The translations under genes and the position numbers were made by a program. DNA of 5,437 nucleotides. Origin: Bryobacteraceae bacterium (lineage in GTDB: Bacteria > Acidobacteriota > Terriglobia > Bryobacterales > Bryobacteraceae). Below are positions 4,727-5,437 of this stretch, piece by piece; position 1 is the stretch's first letter; every line of letters begins with the position of its first letter. The stretch spans positions 1 through 5,437 of the forward strand of contig JASHWA010000515.1 in the NCBI GenBank assembly GCA_030044325.1, in the 5' to 3' direction. Below the pieces are notes generated by a model, which was not told the origin of the DNA, ran no database searches, and was given only the letters and a program-made list of their open reading frames with translations.

Positions 4727-5437
4727 CGTCCCCGCCTCTGCTTCGAGGGGACGGCCGCAGGTGGGGCAGATACCGTGATTCCTGCGCCGGATTCGGACGG
4801 CGAGGGCGAGGAGCATTCCGGCGAGGATTCCTGAGGCGAGTCCGGCGCCCGTGATTTCAGCGCGGTTGGGGCCGCGCGGGTCGAGAGGGAATGTGGGCGG
4901 ACCGATCGCTTCGACGTCGATGCTGGACCCAACCATGAGGTTCGCGCTGACCATACTTTTGACCAACGCCGAAACTACCTGCTTTGCCGCTCGTCTGTCC
5001 GGATAATCGAACTCCAGCATGAGCGCGGGCGGGGGCGGCCCGGGCGAATCCGGGATCGGCCGGAATGTGATCCCTCTCTTCATCCGCTCGATCACCTCCG
5101 CCATCGGCATTCGGCTGCGCTCAACCGGGTAGAGGCCAAGGGTGTTGACCAGGTTCTCCAGCGAACTGCGGCTCTCGACCTGCTGAAAGATCCGATCGAG
5201 TGCCGGGTAGACATCACCGATGTTTCCCGCGTGAATGCTGACCACGGCCTGCGACACGTATCGATCCGGCATAGTGAACGAGGTTGCGAGCGCGATAGCC
5301 GCGCCGGCGACGGCGGTCGCGATTGTAATTCGGACGGAACCCCAGTGGGTGAGCTGCATCTTGATCGCTCCTCTGAAGACGTCGGCGAGCGCGCGCCAGT
5401 CGGCGTGCGCGTCTTCGATCAACGCGTCGAATTCGTC
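4724..5437 (-). CDS. Wzz/chain-length-determinant-like membrane protein with C-terminal CxxC tail (start off the right edge or TTG 5422)
   Basis: The frame is open from the right edge to TAG at 4724-4726. Numbering from the TTG at 5422, one membrane segment lies at about 30-50 and is followed by MPDRYVSQAVVSI, the entry into the periplasmic part of Wzz-type proteins. At 134-161 the stretch LMLEFDYPDRRAAKQVV continues as the usual late Wzz strand and helix. PPTFPLDPRGPNRAEI (175-190) leads into the second membrane segment (190-211), as in polysaccharide co-polymerases. The periplasmic part is short, about 140 residues, and no tyrosine-kinase domain follows. Instead the cytoplasmic tail reads RIRRRNHGICPTCGRPLE (210-227), a single Cys-x-x-Cys knuckle (Cys219, Cys222). 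A role in controlling export or length of a surface polysaccharide is inferred from architecture. TTG 5422 is a possible start, but five more in-frame codons reach the edge, so the true N-terminus may lie outside. Confidence 0.75.
   Translation of the reverse strand, partial: DEFDALIEDAHADWRALADVFRGAIKMQLTHWGSVRITIATAVAGAAIALATSFTMPDRYVSQAVVSIHAGNIGDVYPALDRIFQQVESRSSLENLVNTLGLYPVERSRMPMAEVIERMKRGITFRPIPDSPGPPPPALMLEFDYPDRRAAKQVVSALVKSMVSANLMVGSSIDVEAIGPPTFPLDPRGPNRAEITGAGLASGILAGMLLALAVRIRRRNHGICPTCGRPLEAEAGT
4727..4753. repeat. Short inverted repeat inside the 3' end of the Wzz-like gene
   Basis: A perfect 7-bp pair, CGTCCCC (4727-4733) and GGGGACG (4747-4753), flanks a 13-bp spacer. It codes for the last residues of the Wzz-like protein and abuts the larger inverted repeat. 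It shares the GGGGAC core with that repeat and with the element at 2837-2920, which may mean it is a third member of the same repeat family or an extension of the neighbouring one. Confidence 0.55.

Noticed and set aside
4570..4854. A 94-codon plus-strand frame through the inverted repeat
   Set aside because: It translates repeat DNA and the antisense of the Wzz-like gene 3' end, with no domain and no ribosome site.

Overview
The window is GC-rich, strongly G/C-ended in its codons, densely coding chromosomal DNA. It carries six recognisable or plausible genes plus one unrecognised membrane protein, and several non-coding inverted or tandem repeats. There is no rRNA, tRNA, insertion sequence or CRISPR array. 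The gene mix (DUF58 protein, FlK-like thioesterase, NAPE-PLD/UlaG-type metallo-hydrolase, Wzz-like protein) and the small GGGGAC-type palindromes would fit an Acidobacteriota genome of the Solibacter/Bryobacter kind. That placement is an inference from style, not from a marker gene.

Layout. Positions 1-2786 hold three genes on the minus strand, read right to left: an unrecognised six-pass membrane protein (GTG at 2786), a membrane-anchored alpha/beta hydrolase whose start overlaps it by 19 bp, and a DUF58 protein (GTG at 1024) that runs off the left edge. A 69-bp array of G-runs at about 7-bp period lies between the last two. Positions 2787-2960 form a divergent intergenic region with an 84-bp nested inverted repeat. 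Positions 2961-3884 (plus) encode a metallo-beta-lactamase-fold hydrolase with an N-terminal export or anchor segment. A short hairpin separates it from a convergent 69-residue hypothetical protein (minus, 3929-4138). Only 27 bp from that gene's start codon, a FlK-like hotdog thioesterase begins on the plus strand (4166-4567). A large imperfect inverted repeat (4611-4726) fills the convergent gap and supplies the stop codon of the last gene, a Wzz/chain-length-determinant-like membrane protein (minus, 4724 to the right edge) with an unusual C-terminal Cys-x-x-Cys tail.

How it works together. The three leftward genes may be one transcription unit acting at the membrane, but no shared pathway is evident. 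The remaining genes are single units in alternating orientation, so this looks like ordinary chromosome and not a cassette or island. Three genes lack a Shine-Dalgarno sequence and have a -10-like hexamer 6-9 bp before the start codon, which suggests leaderless transcripts. I see no convincing undescribed multi-gene system. The repeats and leaderless starts are the parts most worth checking.
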